A DNA stretch of 24,936 nt, taken from positions 1-24,936 of the forward strand of contig JANMMT010000072.1 of the NCBI GenBank assembly GCA_031373545.1. Reading direction: 5' to 3'. The notes under the pieces were generated by a model. That model ran no database searches and had not been told where the DNA came from. It was given only the letters and a program-made list of their open reading frames with translations. Below, in pieces: positions 1 through 8,677 of the stretch. The translations under genes and the position numbers were made by a program. Position 1 is the stretch's first letter, and every line of letters begins with the position of its first letter. The DNA is from JADCCX01 sp031373545 (GTDB taxonomy: Bacteria; Pseudomonadota; Alphaproteobacteria; Rhizobiales; Beijerinckiaceae).

Positions 1-519
1 GACCGATTGCACCCGTCCCGCCGAACGCGCGCCAGGCAGCTTGCGCCACAGCACGGGAGAAAGATTGAAACCCACGAGGTAATCCAGCGCGCGGCGGGCC
101 AGATACGCATCCACCAGTGCCTGATCAATGATGCGGGGCGAGCGCATGGCCTCTTCCACCGCCTGCTTGGTGATGGCATTGAAGGTGACGCGCTCGACGA
201 CTTTGTCTTTCAGCACACGGCGGTTCTTCAGAACCTCCAGAATGTGCCAGGAAATGGCCTCGCCCTCGCGGTCCGGGTCGGTCGCCAGAATGACCTTCGT
301 GGCATTCTTGACGGCGGCGGCGATGTCCGAAAGCCGCTTGGCGCCCCGGGCGTCCGCCTCCCAGATCATGGCGAAATCGTTCTCAGTATCGACCGAACCA
401 TCCTTGGCGGGCAGATCGCGCACATGGCCAAAGGATGCGAGCACTTCATAGCCCGAACCGAGATATTTGTTGATGGTCTTGGCCTTGGCCGGAGACTCAA
501 CGATGACGAGATGGCCCAA
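1..519 (-). CDS. topA: DNA topoisomerase I, N-terminal part (runs off the window)
   Basis: Type IA topoisomerase, which relaxes negatively supercoiled DNA by transient single-strand cleavage. The 173 codons seen cover the TOPRIM domain and the start of the next domain. They include VIVESPAKAKTI (catalytic Glu8 expected here), FGHVRDLPAKDG, the acidic DPDREGEAI motif at residues 81-89, and LPGARSAGRVQSV at the cut edge. The active-site tyrosine lies beyond the window. The start is a TTG at 517-519: an in-frame TAG lies four codons upstream, the alignment with family N-termini begins there, and AGGGG (complement of 526-530) sits six bases upstream. The gene is divergent from pyrB across 147 bp that must hold both promoters. 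Identity is certain; only the non-ATG start is an inference. Confidence 0.95.
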   Translation of the reverse strand, partial: MGHLVIVESPAKAKTINKYLGSGYEVLASFGHVRDLPAKDGSVDTENDFAMIWEADARGAKRLSDIAAAVKNATKVILATDPDREGEAISWHILEVLKNRRVLKDKVVERVTFNAITKQAVEEAMRSPRIIDQALVDAYLARRALDYLVGFNLSPVLWRKLPGARSAGRVQSV

Positions 520-666
520 ACGATGCCCCTAACGGATGTTCTATTGAAGGCTTCCAAGCGGCGCGTCGCGCGGCGGCTGCATGGGCGGATACATGGGGAA
601 GAGCAGACCAACTGTCAAACAGAGGCTTGTGGGGCAGCCTTGGCGGGACTAATCCACATCTCTGCC

Positions 667-1620
667 ATGACAGCTTTGCACCCCTCGACCTATGCTTTCC
701 CGCACCGGCACCTTCTGGGGATCGAAGGTCTATCTCGCCCCGATATCGAGGCTCTGCTGGCCCTGGCCGACGAAGAGATTTCGGTTTCACGCCAGGTCGA
801 GAAAAAGAAATCCGTCTTGCGCGGGCGCACGCAGATCAACCTGTTCTTCGAGCCATCCACCCGCACGCAGTCCTCGTTCGAGATTGCCGGCAAGCGCCTG
901 GGTGCGGATGTGATGAACATGTCGGTCGCCAATTCCTCCGCCAAGAAGGGCGAGACGCTGATCGACACCGCCATGACGCTCAATGCGATGCGGCCCGATA
1001 TCCTGGTGGTGCGCCATCATGCGGCGGGCGCGGTGGAACTGCTGGCGCGCAAGGTGGAATGTTCCGTCATCAACGCCGGTGACGGCCCGCACGAGCACCC
1101 GACGCAGGCGCTCCTGGATGCGCTGACCATCCGCCGGGCCAAAGGCGGTATCGAGGGGCTGGTGGTGGCGATCTGTGGCGACATCCTGCATTCGCGGGTC
1201 GCCCGCTCCAACATGATCTGCCTGGCCGCGCTGGGGGCCCGCGTGCGCCTCGTGGGTCCGGTCACGCTGATCCCGCCCGGCGTGGACAGCATGGGGTTTG
1301 AAGTGTTCAACGACATGCGCAAGGGCATCGCAGGGGCGGATATCGTGATGATGCTGCGCCTGCAGCGCGAGCGCATGAACGGCTCCTATATTCCTTCTCC
1401 CAAAGAATACTTCCGGTACTTCGGGCTCGATCAGGAGAAGCTGGAGTGCGCCAAGCCTGACGCGCTGGTGATGCACCCCGGGCCCATGAATCGGGGCGTG
1501 GAAATTTCCACCGATGTGGCGGACGGTGCGCAATCCCTCATCCGCGAGCAGGTGGAGATGGGCGTGGCCGTGCGCATGGCTGTGCTGGAAGCGCTGGCGC
1601 GCCGGTTGCCGAACCATTGA
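667..1620 (+). CDS. pyrB: aspartate carbamoyltransferase, catalytic subunit
   Basis: Catalyses carbamoyl phosphate plus L-aspartate to N-carbamoyl-aspartate, the committed step of UMP synthesis. The 317-residue length is usual for the catalytic chain. Visible motifs are FFEPSTRTQSSFE (carbamoyl-phosphate loop, Ser64-Thr67), the SAKKGE loop with Lys94, GDGPHEHPTQALLDALT around His144, and HPGPMNRGVEI near the C-terminus. The ATG at 667 was chosen because family alignment starts at about MTALHPSTYAFPHRHLLGI. The same frame stays open further upstream, but that part is antisense to topA. The Shine-Dalgarno signal is weak. The next gene starts at a TTG overlapping the pyrB stop codon, so the two are probably translationally coupled. 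No pyrI regulatory subunit is present; the dihydroorotase homologue 1 kb downstream is the likely partner. Confidence 0.96.
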   Translation: MTALHPSTYAFPHRHLLGIEGLSRPDIEALLALADEEISVSRQVEKKKSVLRGRTQINLFFEPSTRTQSSFEIAGKRLGADVMNMSVANSSAKKGETLIDTAMTLNAMRPDILVVRHHAAGAVELLARKVECSVINAGDGPHEHPTQALLDALTIRRAKGGIEGLVVAICGDILHSRVARSNMICLAALGARVRLVGPVTLIPPGVDSMGFEVFNDMRKGIAGADIVMMLRLQRERMNGSYIPSPKEYFRYFGLDQEKLECAKPDALVMHPGPMNRGVEISTDVADGAQSLIREQVEMGVAVRMAVLEALARRLPNH

Positions 1621-2192
1621 GCGGCGGCCCTGCCTTCCGCATCGAGGGACATGCCATCATCACCGACGATGGCTGTATCTGTGACAGCGCGGGTCTGATG
1701 CCTGAAGCGCTGAAAAATCCGGCGGATTGGGCCTATTTTCAGGGTCATCTGGATGTCGCCGCCATTGTCGCCACAGGCCGCCGCGGCCACGAGGCGCATC
1801 CCAACAAACCTGGGCGGCTGCGGCTGGTGTTTTCATCCGGCGCAGGTGGGGCTGGCTTCAGCCGGGCGGGGGATGTGGCCTTTGTCGATCCGGCGCGGTT
1901 CGATGTGCAGGATGCCTTCAAGCGCCTGGCACCCGCAGGCGGCACGGTGGCGATCACGGGAGGAACCGGCGTTTTCGATTGGTTCGCTGCGCGGGGACTC
2001 TACAGTGCCTTTCATCTGGTGCGGGCGCGCGGAGTGCGGCTTGCGGGTGGCCGCCCCTTGTTCAGCACCGGCGATGCGCCGGAGGACGTGCTGCAAGCCA
2101 TGGGCCATGTGGCAACCGAACGGCGCATGCTGGATGCTGCGAATAATATCGAGCTGCTGTTCTTCGCACGGCAACCTGAGGACGCAAGGTAA
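1617..2192 (+). CDS. dihydrofolate reductase-fold family protein
   Basis: A 191-residue protein with the layout of the DHFR/RibD C-terminal fold. It has an N-terminal strand and acidic turn (AIITDDGCI), then LKNPADWAYFQ, a central VATGRRGHEAHPN segment resembling the GRxTxE nucleotide loop, a nucleotide-binding-like AITGGTGVFDWFAARGL, and LAGGRPLF near the C-terminus. It may reduce a pterin or pyrimidine-like substrate with NADPH, but the substrate cannot be read from sequence, and several classical DHFR substrate residues are not obvious. The TTG start at 1617 overlaps the pyrB stop (TTGA), which argues for coupling. It sits between pyrB and the dihydroorotase homologue, so a role near nucleotide or folate metabolism is plausible. 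Fold assignment is moderate; function is open. Confidence 0.7.
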   Translation: MSGGPAFRIEGHAIITDDGCICDSAGLMPEALKNPADWAYFQGHLDVAAIVATGRRGHEAHPNKPGRLRLVFSSGAGGAGFSRAGDVAFVDPARFDVQDAFKRLAPAGGTVAITGGTGVFDWFAARGLYSAFHLVRARGVRLAGGRPLFSTGDAPEDVLQAMGHVATERRMLDAANNIELLFFARQPEDAR

Positions 2193-2301
2193 CCACCAGC
2201 ACCTGCGATAAAGCCGGAAACCTTCCTCAAGGACAAGCGCTTGTTAACGCTGGAGTTGTACCAAAGGACACATTGGCAATCGTATTCAGGAGCCGCGCTT
2301 C

Positions 2302-2598
2302 ATGGCCAGACAATCGTTTCGGGCAGAGTTTGCCGCACGCACGTCCTTCATCACGGGGCTTGCGGTCGTCAATCCGCTCCTTCTGACTGTCTATGTCCTG
2401 TTCTACCGGGAGGCCGGTGGCGGTGCCGAATTCTGGGCCATTGGCACGGGAATGACTCTGGTGCTCTGCGCAGGCGCCGCGCTCATTGTCTATTTTCAGG
2501 TCCTGTCGGACCGAAAGCAGCGGTTTCGTCGCGAGGCCGAGGCCGCCAAATGGCGCAAGATCATGCCGGTGGATGGCACGTCGGCTGAAGCCGGTTGA
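2302..2598 (+). CDS. small inner-membrane protein of unknown function, two predicted helices
   Basis: A 98-residue protein I do not recognise. It has a short basic N-terminus (MARQSFRAEFAART) and two hydrophobic segments at about residues 17-36 and 44-66. A charged cytosolic-type tail follows, rich in Arg, Lys and Glu (DRKQRFRREAEAAKWRK). The ATG at 2302 is preceded by AGGAG at 2290-2294 with suitable spacing, which supports this start. The gene lies in the 459-bp gap between the DHFR-like gene and the dihydroorotase homologue on the same strand and may be part of the same transcript. No enzymatic motif is visible. Confidence 0.72.
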   Translation: MARQSFRAEFAARTSFITGLAVVNPLLLTVYVLFYREAGGGAEFWAIGTGMTLVLCAGAALIVYFQVLSDRKQRFRREAEAAKWRKIMPVDGTSAEAG

Positions 2599-2651
2599 AA
2601 AGACGGCGGACACTCTGTTGTTTCGGCTGAGTTGCGGTTAGATGCGGGGCT

Positions 2652-3965
2652 ATGATCCGGCCCGCTGACATGAACGATGCGCAAACCTCCATTCTGTTGC
2701 TCAATGGGCGTGTGATCGACCCGTCTCAGGGGCATGATGCGATTGGCGGCGTGCTCATCGAGAACGGCGTCATTCAGGACATTGGCCCCCATCTCAAGGC
2801 GCAGGACCACCGCGGGCGCATCATCGACTGCGCGGCTTGCGTGATCGCGCCCGGCCTCATCGACATGCGGGTGTTTGTGGGCGAGCCGGGGCTTGAGCAC
2901 CGCGAAACACTGCGCACTGCGGGAGAAGCCGCGGCGGCGGGGGGCATCACCACGCTGATCTGCATGCCCGACACCGATCCACCGCTCGACGAGGTGGCGG
3001 TGATCGATTTCATCAAGCGCCGCGCGCGGGATCGCTCCATCGTGCGCGTGCACCCCATGGCGGCGCTGACCAAGAGCCGCGCAGGCTTTGAGATGACCGA
3101 GATCGGCCTGCTGCAAGAGGCGGGCGCGATCGCCTATACCGATGGGGCGCGCAGTGTGATGAATGGGCAGGTGATGCGCCGGGCGCTCAGCTATGCCCAG
3201 ATGTTCAATGCGCTGATCGTGCAGCATTGCGAAGACCCGGATCTGGTGGGCGAGGGCACAGTCAACGAGGGCGAGTTCGCCACGCGCATGGGGCTGCACG
3301 GCGTGCCGCATGCGGCCGAAACCGTGGTGCTGGAGCGCGACATGCGCCTGCTGGCCTTGACCGGCGGGCGCTACCACGCCGCCATGGTGTCGTGCACGGA
3401 TTCGCTCGATGTGCTGCGCCTGGCGAAGGCGGCGGGCCTCAAGGTGACGGCAGGTGTCTCGATCAACCACCTCACGTTCAACGACAATGACGTCGGCCAT
3501 TACCGCACGTTCTACAAGCTCTCGCCGCCGCTGCGCTCTGAAACCGAGCGCCTTGCACTGGTCGCGGCTGTTGCGGAGGGACTGATCGATGTCATCGTGT
3601 CCGATCACAACCCGCAGGATGTGGAAACCAAGCGCCAGCCCTTCGCGGAAGCCGCCAATGGCGCAGCGGGTCTGGAGACCATGCTGGCGGCCAGCCTGCG
3701 TCTCGTGGAAGCAGGGCTGGTCTCGCTGCCGCAGTTGATTGCGGCACTGTCTGTAAATCCTGCCAAGATATTGGGTCTGCCCGGCGGCACGCTGGCGCAG
3801 GGAGCGCCTGCGGACATCGTGGTGTTTGACCCTGAAGAGCCCTGGGTCTGTGACCCCGCTCAGCTGAAAGGCCGCTCCAAGAACACGCCGTTCGATGGCG
3901 CGCGCATGACCGGACGTGTCAGGCAGACAATTGTGGGCGGCAGAGTGGTGTATGAGGGGCTATAA
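2652..3965 (+). CDS. pyrC: dihydroorotase homologue, probably non-catalytic (PyrC'/PyrX type)
   Basis: A 437-residue cyclic amidohydrolase-fold protein of the long dihydroorotase class. The fold is clear: the PGLIDM strand, NPAKILGLPGGTL, PADIVVFDPEEPW, and the C-terminal sandwich domain. The metal site is not intact. The usual D-x-H-x-H after PGLID reads DMRVF, so both histidines are replaced (Arg73, Phe75). The His of the usual HVS motif is Met245. His192 (QHCED) and Asp318 (SDHNP) are kept. Such degenerate homologues next to pyrB are known in proteobacteria and act as structural partners of aspartate carbamoyltransferase, so a catalytically active dihydroorotase should be encoded elsewhere. 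The start is either 2652 or the ATG at 2670; neither has a strong ribosome binding site. Confidence 0.9.
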   Translation: MIRPADMNDAQTSILLLNGRVIDPSQGHDAIGGVLIENGVIQDIGPHLKAQDHRGRIIDCAACVIAPGLIDMRVFVGEPGLEHRETLRTAGEAAAAGGITTLICMPDTDPPLDEVAVIDFIKRRARDRSIVRVHPMAALTKSRAGFEMTEIGLLQEAGAIAYTDGARSVMNGQVMRRALSYAQMFNALIVQHCEDPDLVGEGTVNEGEFATRMGLHGVPHAAETVVLERDMRLLALTGGRYHAAMVSCTDSLDVLRLAKAAGLKVTAGVSINHLTFNDNDVGHYRTFYKLSPPLRSETERLALVAAVAEGLIDVIVSDHNPQDVETKRQPFAEAANGAAGLETMLAASLRLVEAGLVSLPQLIAALSVNPAKILGLPGGTLAQGAPADIVVFDPEEPWVCDPAQLKGRSKNTPFDGARMTGRVRQTIVGGRVVYEGL

Positions 3966-4046
3966 TCGCGGCTGACACCTGCTGCAATTTTTCTGTCATC
4001 ATTTGATATTTTATTCTTCCTCACGTTATTTCAGGGAGACATTTTC

Positions 4047-5072
4047 ATGCCAGCAACTTTTGTGAGTTTCACCACCTTCAATCTTCTCAATCTGAATGAG
4101 CCGGGCAAGAAGATCTACACGGATAAAGACGGCTGGACCCAGGATGAATACGACCGGAAGATTGCCTGGACCGCGCGAAACCTCGACATCTTGCAGGCGG
4201 ATGTCTTTGGTTTTCAGGAACTGTGGCACAAGGACGCGCTGACAGCCGCATTTGCCAAGGCGGGTTTGTCGGACGACTTTGAGCTGCTCGTGCCCGATGG
4301 CCATATGGGGCAGAAAATTGTGTGCGCGGGTGCCGTGCGCAAATCCATGCTGGTGGGCCAGCCCGAGTGGATTTCCACGTTTCCTGAAGCTTTCAAGCTC
4401 GAAAGCAAGGGCGATGACCCACAAGCGGGTGATATCAAGGTCAGCATCAACAGCTTCTCGCGACCTGTGCTGAAGTTCCGCATCAAACCCCGACCTGATT
4501 CGGCGGAGATCAATGTTTTCGTTTGCCATTTTAAATCGAAAGGGCCGACGCGTATCGACGGTGAGACGTGGTTTCGCAATGACAAGCCCACGTTCACGCC
4601 GCACAAGGAGGCCATTGGCGCTGGCATCTCCACCATTCGCCGAACCGCAGAGGCGACAGCCTTCCGTATCCTTTTGAACAACGTGACGAAGAACACCGAT
4701 TTGCCTGTCGTCGTCATCGGCGATCTGAACGATGGGCAGCATTCCAACACGCTGAACATTCTGACTGGCCAGCCCAACTATCTGACCACGTTGATGACGG
4801 GTGGCGGCGACACGGATTTGTACAGCGGTCAGACACTCCAGCAATATCGCAGCGAGACGGATGTCTATTACACCCATGTCTACAATGACCGCCGCGAGTC
4901 GCTGGATCACATCCTGTTCAGCCAGGAATTCTATGACAACAGCCGAAAGCGCATCTGGTCGTTTGACGGTCTGGAAATCGCCAATGATCACCTCAATCGG
5001 GACGATCACAAGATAACGGGAACCAATGACCACGGCATTGTGCGTGTGCGCTTCATGCACAATCCAGCCTAA
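4047..5072 (+). CDS. endonuclease/exonuclease/phosphatase (EEP) family protein
   Basis: A 341-residue metal-dependent phosphodiesterase-fold protein. The EEP landmarks appear in order: TFNLLNL (Asn12), ADVFGFQEL (metal-binding Glu58), VCHFKSKG in the middle, VIGDLND (Asp226, Asn228), LDHILFS, and TNDHGIVRVRF with the final Asp328-His329 pair. A catalytically competent site is therefore likely. There is no signal peptide, which suggests a cytosolic enzyme. The substrate, whether nucleic acid, phospholipid or another phosphodiester, cannot be told from sequence. The ATG at 4047 has AGGGAGA at 4033-4039, seven bases upstream. The 81-bp gap after the pyrimidine group and its own strong ribosome binding site suggest an independent unit. 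Confidence 0.85.
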   Translation: MPATFVSFTTFNLLNLNEPGKKIYTDKDGWTQDEYDRKIAWTARNLDILQADVFGFQELWHKDALTAAFAKAGLSDDFELLVPDGHMGQKIVCAGAVRKSMLVGQPEWISTFPEAFKLESKGDDPQAGDIKVSINSFSRPVLKFRIKPRPDSAEINVFVCHFKSKGPTRIDGETWFRNDKPTFTPHKEAIGAGISTIRRTAEATAFRILLNNVTKNTDLPVVVIGDLNDGQHSNTLNILTGQPNYLTTLMTGGGDTDLYSGQTLQQYRSETDVYYTHVYNDRRESLDHILFSQEFYDNSRKRIWSFDGLEIANDHLNRDDHKITGTNDHGIVRVRFMHNPA

Positions 5073-5127
5073 AAGCTTTCCCGGTAAGCCCTTTGACGTC
5101 CATGGTCTGCAAACCTAGGATCGGTGT

Positions 5128-7215
5128 ATGAACATCCCTCTCCGCACCCAAACGCACCCCTCCGTCTGCCCGCATGATTGCCCCTCGGCCTGCGCGCTGG
5201 AGGTGGAGGTTGTGGATGGCACCACCATCGGGAGGGTGCGCGGTGCTGAGGATCACACCTACACCGCAGGCGTGATCTGCGCGAAGGTGGCGCGTTACGC
5301 CGAGCGCATCCACCACCCTGAGCGCTTGCTTTACTCCATGAAACGCAGCGGGCCGAAGGGTTCGGGGCAGTTCACGCGAATCTCCTGGGATGAGGCGCTT
5401 GATTTGACGGCGGCGGCGCTGCTGCAAGCGGAGGCCGAGCACGGGGCCGACAGTGTTTGGCCCTATTACTATGCCGGCACCATGGGGCGCGTGCAGCGCG
5501 ATGGCATCAACCGCTTGCGCCACGCCAAGAAATACGCGGGCTTCTACCAGACAATCTGCGTCAACACGGCCTGGGGCGGGTTCATGGCTGGCACAGGCAA
5601 GCTCGCCGGCGTTGATCCGCGCGAGATGGCCAAAAGCGATTGCGTCGTGATCTGGGGCACCAACGCCGTGGCCACGCAGGTCAACGTGATGACCCACGCC
5701 ACCCGCGCCCGCAAGGAGCGCGGGGCGAAGATCATCGCGGTCGATATCTATAGGAACGAGACCATGCGGCAGGCCGACATGGCGCTGCTGATCCGCCCAG
5801 GCACCGATGGTGCGCTCGCTTGCAGCGTCATGCATGTGCTGTTCCGCGAGGGCCTGGCCGACCGCGCCTACATGGCGCGCTACGCCGATTGCCCTGCGGA
5901 ACTGGAGGCGCATCTGGCCAGCCGCACGCCGGAATGGGCCGCTGCTATTACTGGGCTGAGCGTTGAGGAGATCGAAGCCTTTGCGCGGCTCGTGGGCACA
6001 ACGCCTAAGACCTATTTCCGCCTCGGCTACGGTTTCTCCCGCCAGCGCAACGGGGCCAGCAACATGCATGCGGCGCTGTGCATTGCGGCGGTGACGGGGG
6101 CGTGGCAACACGAGGGCGGCGGCGCGTTCCACAGCAACAGCGGCATTTTTCATCTGCACACCGGGCTGATCGAGGGGCTGGATGTCGCGGACCGCAGCGT
6201 GCGCGTGCTGGAGCAATCGGCCATCGGGCGCGTGCTGACGGGGGATGCGTTTGCCCTGCGCGGGGGCGGCCCTGTGAAGGCGCTGCTGATCCAGAACACA
6301 AATCCCATCAGTGTCTGCCCCGAGCAGACGCTGGTAAAGCAGGGCTTTGCCCGCGAAGACTTGTTCGTGGCGGTGCATGAGCAATTCATGACCGAAACCG
6401 CGAAATACGCCGATGTGCTTCTGCCCGCGACAATGTTTCTGGAGCACGATGATTTCTACACCGGCGGCGGGCATCAGCACATCATGCTGGGAGCCAAGCT
6501 CATTGAGCCGCCTGGCGCGTGCTGGCCCAACCATGACGTGATCGCGGCGCTTGCCAAACGGGTGGGGGCCACGCATCGCGGCTTTGAGATGACGACGCGC
6601 GCCATAATCGACGAGACCTTGCAGAAATCCGGCTGGGGCACGCTGGCTGAGCTTGAAGCGAACAAGTGGATCGACTGCCAGCCCTCGTTCGAAGCTGCGC
6701 ATTACCTCAACGGATTTGCCTACCGTGATGGCATGTTCCGCTTCAAGCCGGACTGGCAGAAGGTGGCTTTTGCCAAGGATGGCATGATGGGGCCTTGGGA
6801 AGAGATGCCCACCTTGCCGGACCACTGGGCCGTGACGGAGGAGGCGGACGAGGCCTATCCGTTCCGCCTCGCGACATCCCCCTCGCGCAGCTACCTCAAC
6901 TCCAGCTTCACAGAGACGCCAGGCTCGCAAAAGCGCGAGGGGACACCAGCGCTCATGATGCATCCAGATGACGGCGCAAGGCTCGGGCTGACGGAGGGTT
7001 GCGACGTGCTGATTGGCAGCCCGCGTGGTGAAACCGTTCTCGGCCTGCGGTTTTTTGCAGGTCTCCAGCCCGGCGTGGTGATTGCGGAAGGCATCCACCC
7101 CAATGGCGCGCACAAGGGTGGGCGCGGCATCAACACACTGACCGATGCGAGCCAGGTCGCGCCCTTTGGCGGCGCGCCGTTCCACGACAACAAGGTCTGG
7201 GTGCGGGCGGTGTGA
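5128..7215 (+). CDS. molybdopterin-dependent oxidoreductase, stand-alone catalytic subunit
   Basis: A 695-residue member of the DMSO-reductase superfamily. The N-terminal [4Fe-4S] motif is complete: Cys14, Cys18 and Cys22 in CPHDCPSAC, and Cys51 in GVICAK. The molybdopterin-binding core follows (SDCVVIWGTNAVAT, AKIIAVDIYRNET, IQNTNPISVCPEQ, YADVLLPATMFLEHDD). The C-terminal dinucleotide-binding beta-barrel includes MMHPDDGARLGL and FHDNKVWV. A Cys in QTICVNTAWGG (Cys144) is the best candidate for the Mo ligand, but this alignment is tentative. No Tat signal, iron-sulfur partner subunit or membrane anchor is encoded nearby, so it is probably cytosolic with an unidentified redox partner. The start ATG at 5128 has TAGGA at 5115-5119. 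The substrate is unknown; formate, biotin sulfoxide or related chemistry are all possible. Confidence 0.9.
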   Translation: MNIPLRTQTHPSVCPHDCPSACALEVEVVDGTTIGRVRGAEDHTYTAGVICAKVARYAERIHHPERLLYSMKRSGPKGSGQFTRISWDEALDLTAAALLQAEAEHGADSVWPYYYAGTMGRVQRDGINRLRHAKKYAGFYQTICVNTAWGGFMAGTGKLAGVDPREMAKSDCVVIWGTNAVATQVNVMTHATRARKERGAKIIAVDIYRNETMRQADMALLIRPGTDGALACSVMHVLFREGLADRAYMARYADCPAELEAHLASRTPEWAAAITGLSVEEIEAFARLVGTTPKTYFRLGYGFSRQRNGASNMHAALCIAAVTGAWQHEGGGAFHSNSGIFHLHTGLIEGLDVADRSVRVLEQSAIGRVLTGDAFALRGGGPVKALLIQNTNPISVCPEQTLVKQGFAREDLFVAVHEQFMTETAKYADVLLPATMFLEHDDFYTGGGHQHIMLGAKLIEPPGACWPNHDVIAALAKRVGATHRGFEMTTRAIIDETLQKSGWGTLAELEANKWIDCQPSFEAAHYLNGFAYRDGMFRFKPDWQKVAFAKDGMMGPWEEMPTLPDHWAVTEEADEAYPFRLATSPSRSYLNSSFTETPGSQKREGTPALMMHPDDGARLGLTEGCDVLIGSPRGETVLGLRFFAGLQPGVVIAEGIHPNGAHKGGRGINTLTDASQVAPFGGAPFHDNKVWVRAV

Positions 7216-7320
7216 ACCTCAACACTTGGTGAGCCTCACACTTGTGTTTTGCGCGGGGTTCCGCTCTTGTCCGGGCGCACAACAGCATTCCCGAATCCGC
7301 CCACGGACTGAATTCAGATC

Positions 7321-8643
7321 ATGCGTCTTTCCCGGTTTTTTCTGCCCACGCTGCGTGACACGCCCAAAGAGGCCGAAATTGTCTCCCACCGGCTGATGCT
7401 GCGCACGGGCATGGTGCGCCAGCAATCGGCGGGTATATACAGCTGGCTGCCGCTGGGTCTCCGGGTGCTCAACAAGGTGAACGCAATCATCCGCGAGGAA
7501 CAGAACCGCGCGGGCGCGGTGGAATTGCTCATGCCGACCATTCAATCCGCCGATTTGTGGCGCGAGTCGGGCCGCTACGAGGCTTACGGCAAGGAAATGC
7601 TGCGCATCACGGACCGGCAAGAGCGTGAAATGCTCTATGGCCCCACCAATGAGGAAATGATCACGGATATTTTCCGTTCGTATGTGCGTTCTTATAAAAA
7701 TCTGCCGCTCAATCTCTATCACATCCAACACAAGTTCCGCGACGAGATCCGCCCGCGATTCGGCACCATGCGCAGCCGCGAATTTATCATGAAGGATGCC
7801 TATTCCTTTGACCTTGATGTGGCGGGCGCGGTGCATGCCTACAACAAGATGTTCGTGGCGTATCTGCGCACATTCGAGCGGCTCGGCATGAAGGCCATCC
7901 CCATGCGGGCCGACACCGGGCCGATTGGCGGCGACCTCTCCCACGAATTCATCATTCTGGCTACGACGGGCGAGAGCGAGGTGTTCTGCCACGCGGATTA
8001 CCTCGGGATGCCCGTGCCGGATGAAGCCACCAATTTCGACGATGTGGCGGGCATGCAGGCGACGGTCGATCACTGGACCGCGCGCTATGCCGCAACCTCC
8101 GAAATGCACGATGCGGCGGCGTTTGGCGCTTTGGACCCCGCGCAGCAGGTCTCGGCGCGGGGCATCGAGGTTGGACATATTTTCTACTTCGGCACGAAAT
8201 ACTCTGAAGCCATGAATGCCAAAGTGACTGGACCCGACGGCGCCGACCACCTCGTGCAGATGGGCTCCTATGGCATCGGCCCCACGCGCGTGGTGGCCGC
8301 GATCATCGAGGCGTCGCACGACGAGGCGGGCATCATCTGGCCAATGAGCGTCGCGCCGTTTCATGTGGGCCTGCTGAGTCTCAGGGCAGGGGATGCGGGC
8401 GTGGATGCGGCCTGTGAAACGCTCTACCGCGACCTCGCAGCGGCGGGCTACGATGTGCTCTACGATGACACAGACGAGCGCCCCGGCGCGAAATTCGCCA
8501 ATACGGATCTGATCGGCCTGCCGTATCAGGTCATCGTCGGCCCCAAGGGGCTGGCGGAGGGTAAGGCCGAAATCAAGTGGCGCAAGACAGGTGCGCGCGA
8601 AAGCGTGCCGCTGGCGGATGTCGTGGCGAGGTTGAAGGCTTGA
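7321..8643 (+). CDS. proS: prolyl-tRNA synthetase
   Basis: Class II aminoacyl-tRNA synthetase that charges tRNA-Pro. At 440 residues it is the short alphaproteobacterial form, which lacks the editing insertion domain of the ~570-residue bacterial enzyme. Class II motifs are visible: motif 1 around GIYSWLPLGLRVLNKV, motif 2 in FRDEIRPRFGTMRSREFIMKDAYSF, and motif 3 in GSYGIGPTRVVAAIIE. The anticodon-binding domain covers about the last 100 residues, including DERPGAKFANTDLIGLPYQV. Without the insertion domain, cis-editing of alanyl-tRNA-Pro is not expected. The start ATG has no strong Shine-Dalgarno sequence, but the family N-terminus (MRLSRFFLPTLRDTPKEAEIVSH) fits exactly. It is followed by a palindromic repeat and then the lol genes. 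Confidence 0.97.
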   Translation: MRLSRFFLPTLRDTPKEAEIVSHRLMLRTGMVRQQSAGIYSWLPLGLRVLNKVNAIIREEQNRAGAVELLMPTIQSADLWRESGRYEAYGKEMLRITDRQEREMLYGPTNEEMITDIFRSYVRSYKNLPLNLYHIQHKFRDEIRPRFGTMRSREFIMKDAYSFDLDVAGAVHAYNKMFVAYLRTFERLGMKAIPMRADTGPIGGDLSHEFIILATTGESEVFCHADYLGMPVPDEATNFDDVAGMQATVDHWTARYAATSEMHDAAAFGALDPAQQVSARGIEVGHIFYFGTKYSEAMNAKVTGPDGADHLVQMGSYGIGPTRVVAAIIEASHDEAGIIWPMSVAPFHVGLLSLRAGDAGVDAACETLYRDLAAAGYDVLYDDTDERPGAKFANTDLIGLPYQVIVGPKGLAEGKAEIKWRKTGARESVPLADVVARLKA

Positions 8644-8677
8644 AAAAGGCGCGCAACAATGTCTGGAACTTTACCAT

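Noticed and set aside
7..666. 220-codon open extension upstream of pyrB in the same frame
   Set aside because: It lies antisense to topA and its translation resembles no aspartate carbamoyltransferase N-terminus; the family length fits the start at 667.
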